NCBI GenBank assembly: GCA_918797485.1
Contig: CAKKNE010000001.1
Span: 5,518,001-5,582,000 of the forward strand
Length of the DNA stretch: 64,000 nt
Reading direction: 5' to 3'
Source of the DNA: Pelagomonas calceolata
Taxonomy: Eukaryota; Sar; Pelagophyceae; Pelagomonadales; Pelagomonadaceae
Shown: positions 19,510-30,539 of the stretch, in pieces
Numbering within the stretch: position 1 is the first letter of the stretch
Layout of the letters: every line of letters starts with the position of its first letter
Program-made: the position numbers and the translations under genes
Notes under the pieces: generated by a model
What the model saw: only the letters and a program-made list of their open reading frames with translations
Databases searched by the model: none
Told to the model about the DNA's origin: nothing

Positions 19510-19850
19510 GCTCTAACGCGCCGTGGATTCCCCCTGTCTGGCGCGTTTTAATACCCACGCTGGCCCGAGGTCTACGCGCTTGCTAAATTCCAAAAATTGC
19601 TGGCACGCTTAGACGGCTACTCCGCGCGACGTTCGTGCGTTCGTAATGCTGAATGCGGGTGACCAAATTTTGAAACTAGTATGTCAACCGCTATATTGGC
19701 TCGACCTTTTTGCGTTTTAGGCGTGCTCCTACAGCGCAGGAGAATGCCCGGTGCGCGCGGCGACAGTGCGTTAACACATTGATCGCTGGCGGCAAGCGCC
19801 TGCGTGAACGGTACCGTGAAACTCCCTTTTGTAGACAGCTGTGCAGCCAT
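19510..19850. other. Divergent gap upstream of the E2 gene and the 183-aa gene
   Basis: It contains the promoters of both flanking genes. No GCTAG element, RNA gene or repeat was found. Confidence 0.4.
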
Positions 19851-20402
19851 ATGACACCACAACAGCCACGCGAAGACGACGCGCGCGAAGACGACGCGCA
19901 CTCATCGTCGGACGACGAAGCCGGCACTGCATTTTCGGACTACGTAGCGCTGGACGACGAGGCGCGACGACGGCCGCGCGACGCGAGACCGGACACCTGG
20001 ACCGCGCCACCGCTGGGCGACGCGTTGAGACGACCACGCGTCGTAAAACCACCGCCGCCACCGGAATCAGAAGAGCTACCGCGCCCCCGGCCGACGAGCG
20101 TTCGATTCGTGCCGCAGCGACCGCCCTGCAAGTCACTGCGCGAGCTTGCGCTCGACACGCTGTCCGCGCATGCCGACTTAATTCCGACGGACGCCGTCGA
20201 CGCGCTCGACGAGGCGACGGCCGCCGACGTCGTGCGGTGGATCATGGCCAAGCAAAAGCTCACGACGTCCATCGCCCAGCGCTTCATGGCGTCGCGCCAC
20301 GTGGAGCTGAGTCGAGCGCTCGGCGAGCTCGACCTGGTCGCCGGCGTCTCGACCTACGGCGACGGCTACTGCCCTCGCTTGTCGCGGGGGCCGGGAATGT
20401 AA
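19851..20402 (+). CDS. Hypothetical acidic/basic protein with RAD7/AMN1-like helical segment
   Basis: 183 residues from ATG 19851 (the frame is open further upstream only from non-ATG codons). The first 90 residues are disordered, with acidic clusters (REDDAHSSSDDE) and a Pro run. Residues about 100–170 are helical: CKSLRELALDTLSAHADLI, AADVVRWIMAKQKLTTSIAQ, VELSRALGELDLV. The pattern recalls the helical start that precedes LRRs in RAD7/AMN1-type proteins, but no LRR follows. Function unknown. Confidence 0.5.
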   Translation: MTPQQPREDDAREDDAHSSSDDEAGTAFSDYVALDDEARRRPRDARPDTWTAPPLGDALRRPRVVKPPPPPESEELPRPRPTSVRFVPQRPPCKSLRELALDTLSAHADLIPTDAVDALDEATAADVVRWIMAKQKLTTSIAQRFMASRHVELSRALGELDLVAGVSTYGDGYCPRLSRGPGM

Positions 20403-20479
20403 CAATAGACTGTGAACTTGACATTAGACAGGCACAACGTCGCCTCGATGGCGTGACAGGGGCGCGTCCGCGAGGAGGG

Positions 20480-21181
20480 TCAGTAATAGCCCGCGTGGAG
20501 CCAGAACTCGAGGATCTTCCGGACGAGCTCCGGCGGAAGAAGGGGCGTCGGCGCTAGGATTGCCGTGATCCGCGCGAGGTGATTCTGCGCGTACTTCTCG
20601 AAGCCGAGGTGGGGCTGCTCGTACCGTGTTAAGCCGCCGGCGTCTCTGACTCGTAGAGTGTACGCATTAAGGTTTGAGTATCGAAACTCGGCGCCGGCGC
20701 GCAAAAATACTGGCACAATACGGCGATTCCCCCTCATGAGTGCGACATCAAGAGGCGTCGAATAATCGTGGGTTTTCAAATTCACCGCGGCGCCTGCTTT
20801 GAGTAACAGCTCGCAGCAATCGATGGCCCTGGCGTTACGAAGGTGTGCTACCATGTGCAGCGGCGCGGAACCGTCGTGTGCCCGCGCATTCAGATTAACG
20901 CCCGCCTGAATTAGCAGCGACACCAACTCGACGTTCGTGCGTAATGCCGCATAGTGAAGCGGTGTAAAATTTGATATAAATTGTCGAGCCTCCAAATTCG
21001 CCCCAGCGTCGCGAAGGAGCTTGAAGCAGGCGACGCGGTCGCCGGCATCGCTTTTGCACAAGGCATGAAGAGGCGTTCCTTCGAAGGTAACATCGATTGC
21101 ATCCGGCAAGACTCCTTCTGCAAGGATTCGGCGGAGCGCCCCAACATTCGCGTCGCACGCGGCAGCGTGGATGGGAGCCAT
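20480..21181 (-). CDS. Ankyrin-repeat protein
   Basis: 233 residues from ATG 21181 (MAPIHAAACDAN). About five ankyrin repeats are visible: GTPLHALCKSDAGDRVACFK, FTPLHYAALRTNVELVSLLI, SAPLHMVAHLRNARAIDCCE, STPLDVALMRGNRRIVPVFL. The C-terminus LLPPELVRKILEFWL is a short F-box/SOCS-like helix common at the end of algal ankyrin proteins, suggesting a link to a ubiquitin ligase. The substrate is unknown. Confidence 0.8.
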   Translation of the reverse strand: MAPIHAAACDANVGALRRILAEGVLPDAIDVTFEGTPLHALCKSDAGDRVACFKLLRDAGANLEARQFISNFTPLHYAALRTNVELVSLLIQAGVNLNARAHDGSAPLHMVAHLRNARAIDCCELLLKAGAAVNLKTHDYSTPLDVALMRGNRRIVPVFLRAGAEFRYSNLNAYTLRVRDAGGLTRYEQPHLGFEKYAQNHLARITAILAPTPLLPPELVRKILEFWLHAGYY

Positions 21182-21227
21182 GATCAGGTGGAGGCCTCCT
21201 GAAGCCTCCTGAACTGTTATATGGTGA

Positions 21228-21329
21228 GGCAGCGAGATCACGCAGCCGAGTACTGTCTAAGCGCTGTAGGACGGGTTGGGCAGCGAGATCACGGGTGCGT
21301 ACTGTCTCTGGCGCTGTAGGACGGGTTGA
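21228..21329. repeat. ~51-bp tandem duplication upstream of the ankyrin gene
   Basis: Two adjacent copies (21228–21278 and 21279–21329) share GGCAGCGAGATCACG, GTACTGTCT and GCGCTGTAGGACGGGTTG. They lie in the divergent promoter gap with CSN1. A shorter GCCTCCTGAA doublet sits at 21194–21213. Confidence 0.8.
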
Positions 21330-21369
21330 GGCGGGCTGAGGCAGGCTAATACGACGCCGCGTCAAAGCC

Positions 21370-21393
21370 GCTAGCGTCCTGTAAGGCACTAGC
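21370..21393 (-). promoter_or_regulatory. GCTAG inverted-repeat promoter element, copy 5
   Basis: GCTAGCGTCCTG then TAAGGCACTAGC, in the gap between the divergent ankyrin and CSN1 genes; 205 bp before CSN1. Confidence 0.6.
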
Positions 21394-21597
21394 ATTACTT
21401 CGGTCTCGCGCGGGCGCAGGAGCCGCCAGCTCCTTATCTGCACACCAGCGCCTTTTGCAGGACGCTCCGTCCTCTCGCAGCAGCGCAGCGTTCAGCCTGT
21501 GATCGCTGCGCGCGCCGTGACGCCAAGAGGCCCCCTCGCCGCGGAAGCGGGTCGCTCGCGAGGTCGCCGCGCCAGCGCGCAGAGATCAGCAGCGATC

Positions 21598-23190
21598 ATG
21601 GAGACGCCACCGGAAGCCGTCGAGATGGCCGTCGAGCCCACGGGCCCGCCGGCGCCGGCGCCCGCGCCCGAAGTCGTGAGAACGTCCTTCGTCATCCCCG
21701 ACCTCGCCGCCTTCGCGAACGGTTTGCAAGCTCTGAGTAGGCCGCAGCGCGTCAAAAGGTTATTATTTGTGGCGGACCGGTCGATTAATGTGGACCAAGC
21801 CAAGCGAGCGGCGGAGCTCGCGTTGTTCGAAGCGACCCCGGGCGGCGACGCTAGTTCTATAAGAGCGGCGGCGCAGAAGGTCCAGGATCTAGGTGGTAAT
21901 GGCGACTCTACTCAAGCGGATGCCGCCGACACGCAATCGAGAGACAAGTTGCGGAAGGCCGAGGCCGACCTTGCACGAGCTAGGACAGCAAGAGATAAAT
22001 CAGCCACGAAGACCGCCTACGCCAACGTCGCGGCGTGCCATGTCGAGCGAGGAGACCTCGCGCCGGCCGTCAAAGCATTTAGTAGAGCGAGGGACCACTG
22101 CCAGGCCGGTTCCAGTGATCAAGTGGAAGCTTGCGTCATGGTCGCCGTGACGGCGGCCGCGCATGGCGCTTGGTCGAACGTTGCGTCCTACTGCGCGAAG
22201 GCGGAGCACGCCCTAGATGCGCCCGGGGTCGCCAGAAACAACAACACGATCCATAGACGGAGATTAAAGACGTGTAAATTAGCCTCGCACTTGGACGGGA
22301 AGCGGTATGCAGAGGCGGCGCGCGAGGCCGTCGCCGTGGCTTCGGGTTTGGTCGACGAGGACGACGAAGCCACACCGGGCTTCGACTTCGTGCCGTCGCA
22401 GGACGTCGCGGCGCAGGCGGCATTGTTAGCCGTATCTTCCTTCGACCGGTCCCAGCTCAAGAGCTTATGTGTCGATGATGCGGCGTACAAAACGACTCTG
22501 GCGCAGCGCGGCTCCGTCGCGGCCAAGGACGTCGTGGAAGTGTGTTATGCTGGAGACTACGCGAAGGCGCTTTCATTTATTGCCGCTCTTGGTGATGAAT
22601 TAGCGCTGGATCCGGTATTAGCCCCGCACGCTTCAGCACTCAAAGAGAAGGCCGTGGATCGACTCATCGCGCAGTACTGCAAGCCCTACAAAACTGTGGA
22701 CCTAGCAAGGATGGCTTCTGCCTTCTCCTTGGAGCAAGACGCGCTCGAAGATCGGGTCGCGCGGTTAGTTGGTAGTGGACAACTCGGCGATTTGCGCGTC
22801 GATCTGGTCGACCACGCCTTGCGGTCGTCTACATCATCAAAAAGGGACGCGGCGCTGCGCGATGTACTAGAGCGGGGCAATTCGTACTTATCCGAGGTGC
22901 GCGGGTTGTTGCTGCGGACGTCGTGCGTCGAGCATGATTTGGTGGCGCGGGGCCGGGCGACGGGGCCGGCAGACCGCGGGGGCCTGCGCGGTTTAGATAG
23001 GTGGGCGGGCGGCGCGCCGCTCGCGGCGGCGTCGCGGCGCGCGCGCGGCGGCGACGCGCGGCAGCGCATGATGTTGGATGATTATGGCGAGGTCGACGCC
23101 GCGGCGACGACGCCGCGTGGTTTCAGTGATGGCATCATCGCCGCGGACGACGACGACGACGACGACGACGAGGTCCTCGACGCGCCCTAG
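21598..23190 (+). CDS. CSN1: COP9 signalosome subunit 1 (CSN1/GPS1), PCI domain
   Basis: 530 residues from ATG 21598. The frame extends further 5' but METPPEAVEM is the sensible start. FVIPDLAAFANGLQALSRPQRVKRLLFVAD matches the family's N-terminal signature (split here: DLAAFANGL and RVKRLLFVAD). TPR-like helices include HVERGDLAPAVKAFSRARDH and WSNVASYCAKAEHAL. The PCI core reads APHASALKEKAVDRLIAQYC, YKTVDLARMASAFSLEQDAL and LGDLRVDLVDHAL. CSN1 scaffolds the COP9 signalosome, which removes NEDD8 from cullins. The tail ends in an Asp run (DDDDDDDDEVLDAP). Confidence 0.92.
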   Translation: METPPEAVEMAVEPTGPPAPAPAPEVVRTSFVIPDLAAFANGLQALSRPQRVKRLLFVADRSINVDQAKRAAELALFEATPGGDASSIRAAAQKVQDLGGNGDSTQADAADTQSRDKLRKAEADLARARTARDKSATKTAYANVAACHVERGDLAPAVKAFSRARDHCQAGSSDQVEACVMVAVTAAAHGAWSNVASYCAKAEHALDAPGVARNNNTIHRRRLKTCKLASHLDGKRYAEAAREAVAVASGLVDEDDEATPGFDFVPSQDVAAQAALLAVSSFDRSQLKSLCVDDAAYKTTLAQRGSVAAKDVVEVCYAGDYAKALSFIAALGDELALDPVLAPHASALKEKAVDRLIAQYCKPYKTVDLARMASAFSLEQDALEDRVARLVGSGQLGDLRVDLVDHALRSSTSSKRDAALRDVLERGNSYLSEVRGLLLRTSCVEHDLVARGRATGPADRGGLRGLDRWAGGAPLAAASRRARGGDARQRMMLDDYGEVDAAATTPRGFSDGIIAADDDDDDDDEVLDAP

Positions 23191-25017
<1,827 letters not shown>

Positions 25018-25027
25018 AACTAATATT

Positions 25028-26584
25028 TTAACAACTGAAGGGGTCGGACGCGCAGGAGCACGCGTCCTCATGATTGGCCTCGTCGTGGCAGGGGCCCACG
25101 ACGCGCGGCGGCGTGACGGGCGACGACGGCGCGGGCGTGGCCGGAGCGTCTCCAGCGACGGCCGCGACCAGCTCGCCGCCGAAGACGCCGCCCCACGCCT
25201 TCGCCACGACGCCCGCCTCCACGGCACCGTGCAGCGCGAAGGCCGCCGTCCGCAGCAAGCAGGCCGTCGGAGGGTCGACGCGAGGCAGGGCTCGTGAGAG
25301 GGTGTACCAGTCATAATCGTCGTCTTCATCGCTCAGGTCGTAGTCCTCCTGGGGCTCGACGGGGGGCTGCAGCGCCTTCATGAACACGACGGTCGAGATA
25401 CCACCAGACGCGCGATAGAGCATCAGAGGCGGTAAGTTGGGGATAGGGGCCATCTGCTCCGCCTGATCTGCAATGTCGATGTCGAGCTGTGCCGCTATGG
25501 CGCGTCTCGCCCCCGCGACGGCGTCTTCGCCCGCGACCGCCGGGGCCGAGGGCAGCCGCATGCCCTCCCAGGCCTTAGGGGTTCGCAGCGACCGCGCTAG
25601 GATGCATCTGCCTCCTCGCACTACTAGAGCGGCAACACGCGCTTCGCCTCGATCATCCGCGTCGCAAGCGGCCGCCGGCTCGTCCGCTTCGTCGTCGCCG
25701 CGGAGGAGCTCCGCAGTTGTCACTTCGACGAAGCGTTGCTCCGGCTGTTTCGTCAGTGGCGACATATCGACGGTGATCTCGGCGCAGCGCAGGCGCCGGC
25801 CGCGCGAGTCATCGGCGCCGAACGCCGCCTCGACCGCGGCCTCTTCATCGTCATCCTCCGTTTTGGGAAGAAACGCGCGCAGGACCGCGTCGCCGCCGTC
25901 GTCCGGGGCGATGACACTGATGCCCTCGCCGCAGGCCGCGGCTATCGCGGGCCCGCGCCGCATCTGTGCGTCGGCGTCGGCGAACGCCGCGTCCACCGTG
26001 ATGCGTCGCGCCGGCGGCGTCTTGCATGCTAGCAAGCCGTTTACGGCCACGGCCGATAAGGTCGGCTCCACCAGGACGACGCGGCTCACGTTGCACGTGG
26101 CGGCGTGCGGGTCGCGCGACAACGCAAGCTTCAGCGCGACTCCGGCCAGCGCGCCTCTGGCAACCAATGTCGCCCCCGTGGTCGCGCGCATCAATAATCT
26201 CGCCAGCGCCTTGGCGATGGGCCGGCCGCAGTCCTTGCCGAGCACGTCCCTCGTTTTGCATTCGGCTTCCAGAGCCTGCTGCCAGCCGCGCTTCCCGCGG
26301 CCCCTCGTTTTCTTCGTGTCGCGCGTTTCAGCTGCAGCGTCGACGTCGCGGCGGAGCGCTGCCACGTCGAGCACGACGACCGTGGTATCCTCGTCGAAGC
26401 ACAAGGCTCGCGCGGCGGCCGCGTGGCGCACGACGCCCCCGCCCTCGTCGTCCAGCACGACAACAGCCCCGGAGAATTGATCCGGCTGCTTGTCGAGCTG
26501 GCCGTAGTGCGCGCGGACGGCGTAAAGGCGCGGGCGGCCGAACGAGGCCTTTTCTGTGGCGGAGATGTTGGCTTTGCGGGACAT
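25028..26584 (-). CDS. Nudix-like protein with unusual N-terminal domain and Cys/His tail
   Basis: 518 residues. The first 300 residues are not recognised; RVVLVEPTLSAVAVNGLLA and ALARLLMRATTGATLVARGA suggest an alpha/beta fold. Residues about 315–430 look Nudix-like: VAALVVRGGRCILARSLRTP, WEGMRLPSAPAVAGEDAVAG, ARRAIAAQLDID. The catalytic box (GxxxxxExxxxxxxREUxEE) is eroded: GEDAVAGARRAIAAQL lacks the acidic REExE part, so hydrolase activity is doubtful. The last 22 residues are Cys/His-rich (CHDEANHEDACSCASD), possibly metal-binding. Function unknown. Confidence 0.5.
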   Translation of the reverse strand: MSRKANISATEKASFGRPRLYAVRAHYGQLDKQPDQFSGAVVVLDDEGGGVVRHAAAARALCFDEDTTVVVLDVAALRRDVDAAAETRDTKKTRGRGKRGWQQALEAECKTRDVLGKDCGRPIAKALARLLMRATTGATLVARGALAGVALKLALSRDPHAATCNVSRVVLVEPTLSAVAVNGLLACKTPPARRITVDAAFADADAQMRRGPAIAAACGEGISVIAPDDGGDAVLRAFLPKTEDDDEEAAVEAAFGADDSRGRRLRCAEITVDMSPLTKQPEQRFVEVTTAELLRGDDEADEPAAACDADDRGEARVAALVVRGGRCILARSLRTPKAWEGMRLPSAPAVAGEDAVAGARRAIAAQLDIDIADQAEQMAPIPNLPPLMLYRASGGISTVVFMKALQPPVEPQEDYDLSDEDDDYDWYTLSRALPRVDPPTACLLRTAAFALHGAVEAGVVAKAWGGVFGGELVAAVAGDAPATPAPSSPVTPPRVVGPCHDEANHEDACSCASDPFSC

Positions 26585-27015
26585 TTTTGTTTTTAAGATG
26601 GTCGTGTCTCTGCTGTCGTACGCGTCGTATGCGTTGTAATTTGTGAAAACGATGAGCGCAGCCGCGGCAAATGACTATCGAGAGTGTCTTGCGTGCAGCG
26701 GTGCAGCTCTTGGACCAGCGCGACGATATCGTTGGCCGGAGCCTGGCTTGTGAGACTCAGGATGCTGCTAGCTTTTTGTAAGGCACTAGCCGCGTTTGCA
26801 GTAGCTTGACAAGAATGATTTTTGATATATTACTCACTGACGCGACCTCTCACGCGAAGCGGAGCCGCTCGGAGAGGACGCGGTGGAGGGTGTCGAAATC
26901 GAGTGGGCGTTCAAAGAAGTGTCGATGTTGGGTAGTGTTCTCGAGGGCCTCATCATCATGCCACAAGCTGAAGAACAAGTGAATGCGGCGGATCTCAACG
27001 CAGTCGGATCGCACA
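26585..27015. other. Gap between Nudix-like and Tudor-like genes
   Basis: It holds a GCTAG element (26767–26790). A minus-strand frame ending at 26850 (contains LHRVLSERLRFA) overlaps the start of the Tudor-like gene and has some protein character, but it has no recognisable family or clean start; left uncalled. Confidence 0.4.
26767..26790 (-). promoter_or_regulatory. GCTAG inverted-repeat promoter element, copy 7
   Basis: GCTAGCTTTTTG then TAAGGCACTAGC; 183 bp from the Nudix-like start (26584) and 226 bp from the Tudor-like start. Confidence 0.6.
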
Positions 27016-27789
27016 ATGACCGCTGGATCGGGAGCCGGCGTCCATGCCAAGAATAGCCAGATATCGGCGGTCGAGCTCGTTTCCGTGCGCGTGTCGTACG
27101 CGGAGGGTACCGTGCTTGGGCTCAACTGGTACGACGGCGACTATAATTGTTGGGAGGGCGGCCCGTGCTACGTACACCAGGCGATTGATCTCGGGACGCT
27201 GGCCGCCGGCGAGACGAAGACCGCCTCCATGAACCTGGGGGCCACGCTGTTTGCGTACAAGGGGAACGTTTGCGTCAAGCGCGCCGTGATCGTCGAGGAG
27301 GGCCAGCACGTCCAGATAAGCGCCGCCGACGTGCGGACCTTCAGCGTCGATGAGAAGGTAACGCCTGTGTGGAAATCAAATTTCGCGGCGCTTCTCGTCT
27401 ACGGCTAGACCATGACCTCCACGCCATCGACGCGATGCCTGCTCGATGGCATGGCAATGCCGGTTCCTCGCCGCTACGGCCGCGCCATCGCCGAGAAATG
27501 ACTTAGTGAAGAATTATCGGGTGCACCCGACGCACTGTTGATTTCCACACAGGTCAACGCGATGTGGCAGGGCAAGAGGCAGCTCTACCCGGCGACCGTG
27601 AAGGCCTTCCACTCCTACGAAAATTCCTATGATTTGGATTACGAAGACGGGGACTCGGAAACAAGGGTGCCGGCGCGCCTCATTCGGCCGCTCGCGACGG
27701 CTGCACCGCGCGACCTGATACCGACGCCGCTGACGACGACGTCCCAGGCCCCGCCGCCCGCGGACCTAGAGACGGGCGGGGAGCTCTAG
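27016..27789 (+). CDS. Tudor-like domain protein split by an introner
   Basis: join(27016..27366, 27553..27789), 195 residues. The start is taken at MTAGSGAGVH; ATG 26983 in the same frame is an alternative. The N-terminal 117 residues form an unrecognised beta-rich domain (GLNWYDGDYNCWEGG, YKGNVCVKRAVIVEEGQHV). Exon 2 carries a Tudor/Agenet-like barrel (QLYPATVKAFHSYENSYDLD, YEDGDSETRVPARLIRPL), a small module frequent in algal proteins that reads methylated residues in other contexts. The tail is Pro/Thr-rich. Both exons meet in phase 0 when the 186-nt element is removed. Role unknown. Confidence 0.6.
27365..27552 (+). mobile_element. Introner with 15-bp terminal inverted repeats
   Basis: A 188-bp element with left end CTGTGTGGAAATCAA (27365–27379) and right end TTGATTTCCACACAG (27538–27552), perfect inverted copies. 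The flanking 8-mers GGTAACGC and GTCAACGC agree at 6 of 8. The core CTCCACGCCATCGACGCG is at 27417–27434. The intron is GT 27367 to AG 27552 (186 nt) and contains stop codons in the host frame. No transposase is encoded, so it is non-autonomous. Confidence 0.9.
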
Positions 27790-27890
27790 CGGCTGCGCGA
27801 TCGCCACATCCACCCACACGCCGCGGCCATAGGCTCTCGGCGTAAGGTTATCTGGTCATAGATCGCGAGCAGCAAGAAGTGCAAACATCA

Positions 27891-30539
27891 TTACAAGTTA
27901 ATCTCGATCGCCGCGGGGAACGCGGACGAGTCATTGGATGACAGCACCTCCCCGACGACCGCCGCGGAGGCGTCGCCGCCCGCGCGTAGAGCCGCGACGC
28001 AGGCCGCGGCCCGATCGACGGGCACCGCCGCGAGGAGCCCGCCGGCGGTCTGCGGGTCGTAGAGCAGCTCGTACGCCGCACCTGCTTCGATGCCTTCAGA
28101 GTGGTTCGCCACGGCGCGCCGCGCTCTTAAATTTTCCGGGTGTAAAGAGGACACAACACCCATCGAGGCCAGCCGCCGCGCACCTTGTAGCATGGGCACG
28201 TCATTCAAATCGATACGCACGCGCGCCCCATTTGACCCGCGGCACAACTCAGCTAAATGTCCAATCAATCCAAAACCTGTCACATCGGTACACGCGAGGC
28301 ACCCGAACCGCCGTAAGGTAGCCGCGGCATGAGCGTTCGACCGGCACATCCCCTGCAAAGCTTCGGCGACGTCAGACGCGTCAGCTAAGGCGCGCATGTC
28401 GCCGGCGAAGACGACGCCCGTGCCTAAGGGTTTCGTGAGTATCAGAGCGTCTCCCTGTTGGAGATTGCCCTTGGCCAGGACCTCATCTATGGAACCGTTT
28501 ATGGCAAATCCAAGAGCGAGTTCACTCCCTTCGCACGTGTGGCCTCCCACTAGCGAACAACCAGCTTCATCTAGAGCTTTTCGTGCCCCAGCCATCATCT
28601 GCCTCAATGAATCTTCGGTCTGTCGTTCCCCCCCATACGGCACGACGCATAGCGCGAGGGCGGAAGCGGGCTTCGCACCCATGGCGTCGCAATCCGACAA
28701 AGCATGGTTCGCCGCGACCTGGCCGAAGACGTAGGCGTCTCCTATGAATGATCTAAAAAAGTCGACGGTGTGCACGAGTCGCGTGTCGTCGTAGGCGACG
28801 ACGGCGCCGTCGTCGGGGGCATCGAGTCCGACCTCCACCACACATCTATCCGACGAGGGCACGTCCGGCAAGGACGACAAGGCCCTGGTCAACGTGTTCG
28901 AACCAACCTTGGCGCCGCAGCCGCCGCAGCGCATCGGCGTCTTGCGGAGGACGTCGAGGGCGTTCGCGCGAGAAGCAATTGCATCCTCGACATCCTCCTC
29001 CTCATCTAGTGAAGGCAAGCCACCGGTGTACTGCCACATCCACTTGCGGTCGATCCAGTCCTTCAATCGATACAACCATTCACCCTCCAAAGCTAAATCT
29101 CCTCGAGAAGCCACACAAGTCCCATCACCAAGACCGACTAAAGCCAACAGTCGCGTCTGCGGAACATGCTCCACGAACTCCTCTCCCCTAAGGTCGGCCA
29201 CGAGGTTCTGGTACAAAGCCATCCCCGCCATCACCGCGAAGACGCCCGCCTTTGGTCTCGGATGCCCGTCAACTGTACTACAGTCGCCGGCCGCGTAGAC
29301 TCTCTGTGGAATGTCGTTCTGCAGACACTGGAGTTTGAGGTTCGTCCTGAGGAAGCCTCTCTCATCACAATCCAAGCCGCTCCTTGATAGGAATTCAGGC
29401 GCGGCCGCCTGCGTGCACCACGCGCACTCGTCAAAAGGTATCGACACAGTGCGGCCTTCATGGCGACACGTGAGGACCTTCTCGCCATTATCTGTCGACG
29501 TCTCGAGGGCCTCATGCGACAGTAAGACGCGGATGCCCTTTCGCCGCACGGCTTCGGTCAATAAACGCCTCACTCCGACAGCGTGGCCCTGGAGCAGTTC
29601 CGACGACCTTGCGACCAAAGTAGCGGACAGGCACGTTAATGACCGTCCTCGTCGTCGCAACTCCGCAGAGACTCGCGCGACCATGGCTAATATAAGTTCG
29701 ACACCCCCCGCACCGCCGCCCACGACGACCAACCGGAAGCTCGCATCGTCGTCGAGCCTCGATAACAGCGCGTCCCACTTTTGAGCGAAGGTCGCGATCG
29801 GCTTGACTGGAGTTACATACGCAGCCGGCTTCGACGGCGCGATGCCGACGTTTATTGAGCATACATCGTACGGTAGAGGTGGGCGACCGTCCTTGAGGTG
29901 GAGCAATTGTGCATCACTGTCAATATGCGTCACCTCGCCGGCTATGAGTCGAGCCCGTGCCACTCGAGCGAGCTTGTTCAGGTCGATGTGGGCCTCTCGT
30001 CGCGAGTAGACGCCGGCGACGTGGCCCGGGAGCATGCCCGAGTATGGGGTTTCCACGTCCCTCGTGATTAATGTGAGACGAACTCCTGGCATCGGGCACA
30101 TGCCGAGCATCCTTAAGACATGGACGTGCGCGTGGCCGCCGCCCACGAGCACCAGATCCGTGACGACCGGTTTTGCATCAGCCTCCATCCGCAAGGCCAT
30201 CATGTCCTTTGTCCCTGTGGATGAGAGTTGGCGCTGCGTCCTCACGTGCGTTAAAGGGTGCAACCGGTACACCGCATCTTTATCGTTTGGCGCTTTCGCG
30301 TCGGCCTCCGCTACTTCCAGTCTTCTTGCTCTTTCTAGAGACGCCAGGAAGAGCAGTTCTCTTAAGCGAGACCACCGCCAGTTTCCGTCCTTGGTTGCGT
30401 TTTGTGCGATAATCTGTGCGATTTCGGCCTGCACGCGCAGCCATTTCTGGAGGCTGATGCCGCGGCGCTTGGCTGCGAGTAATGCGAGGGCGCCGGCGGT
30501 TGCGGCGATCGCTGCGGCCTGTTGTTGGCTGCGTTTCAT
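27891..30539 (-). CDS. NDH2-like pyridine nucleotide-disulfide oxidoreductase fused to selenide, water dikinase (SelD)
   Basis: 882 residues. After an N-terminal hydrophobic stretch (residues 8–25), residues about 125–500 form a type II NADH dehydrogenase-like flavoprotein: FAD motif LVLVGGGHAHVHVL (129–142) and NAD(P) motif VVVGGGAGGVE (271–281). From about residue 530 a complete SelD domain follows, with catalytic Cys541 and Lys544 (GGCGAKV), TVDFFRSFIGDAYVFGQVAA, GGHTCEGSELALGFAI and TDVTGFGLIGHLAE. SelD makes selenophosphate for Sec-tRNA; Cys rather than Sec is at the active site. The same fusion is known in algae and some cyanobacteria. It implies an active selenoprotein pathway. Confidence 0.92.
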   Translation of the reverse strand: MKRSQQQAAAIAATAGALALLAAKRRGISLQKWLRVQAEIAQIIAQNATKDGNWRWSRLRELLFLASLERARRLEVAEADAKAPNDKDAVYRLHPLTHVRTQRQLSSTGTKDMMALRMEADAKPVVTDLVLVGGGHAHVHVLRMLGMCPMPGVRLTLITRDVETPYSGMLPGHVAGVYSRREAHIDLNKLARVARARLIAGEVTHIDSDAQLLHLKDGRPPLPYDVCSINVGIAPSKPAAYVTPVKPIATFAQKWDALLSRLDDDASFRLVVVGGGAGGVELILAMVARVSAELRRRGRSLTCLSATLVARSSELLQGHAVGVRRLLTEAVRRKGIRVLLSHEALETSTDNGEKVLTCRHEGRTVSIPFDECAWCTQAAAPEFLSRSGLDCDERGFLRTNLKLQCLQNDIPQRVYAAGDCSTVDGHPRPKAGVFAVMAGMALYQNLVADLRGEEFVEHVPQTRLLALVGLGDGTCVASRGDLALEGEWLYRLKDWIDRKWMWQYTGGLPSLDEEEDVEDAIASRANALDVLRKTPMRCGGCGAKVGSNTLTRALSSLPDVPSSDRCVVEVGLDAPDDGAVVAYDDTRLVHTVDFFRSFIGDAYVFGQVAANHALSDCDAMGAKPASALALCVVPYGGERQTEDSLRQMMAGARKALDEAGCSLVGGHTCEGSELALGFAINGSIDEVLAKGNLQQGDALILTKPLGTGVVFAGDMRALADASDVAEALQGMCRSNAHAAATLRRFGCLACTDVTGFGLIGHLAELCRGSNGARVRIDLNDVPMLQGARRLASMGVVSSLHPENLRARRAVANHSEGIEAGAAYELLYDPQTAGGLLAAVPVDRAAACVAALRAGGDASAAVVGEVLSSNDSSAFPAAIEINL

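Noticed and set aside
26850-27125. Minus-strand 91-codon frame overlapping the Tudor-like gene start
   Set aside because: Some protein character (LHRVLSERLRFA) but no family, no clean start and overlap with a better-supported gene.
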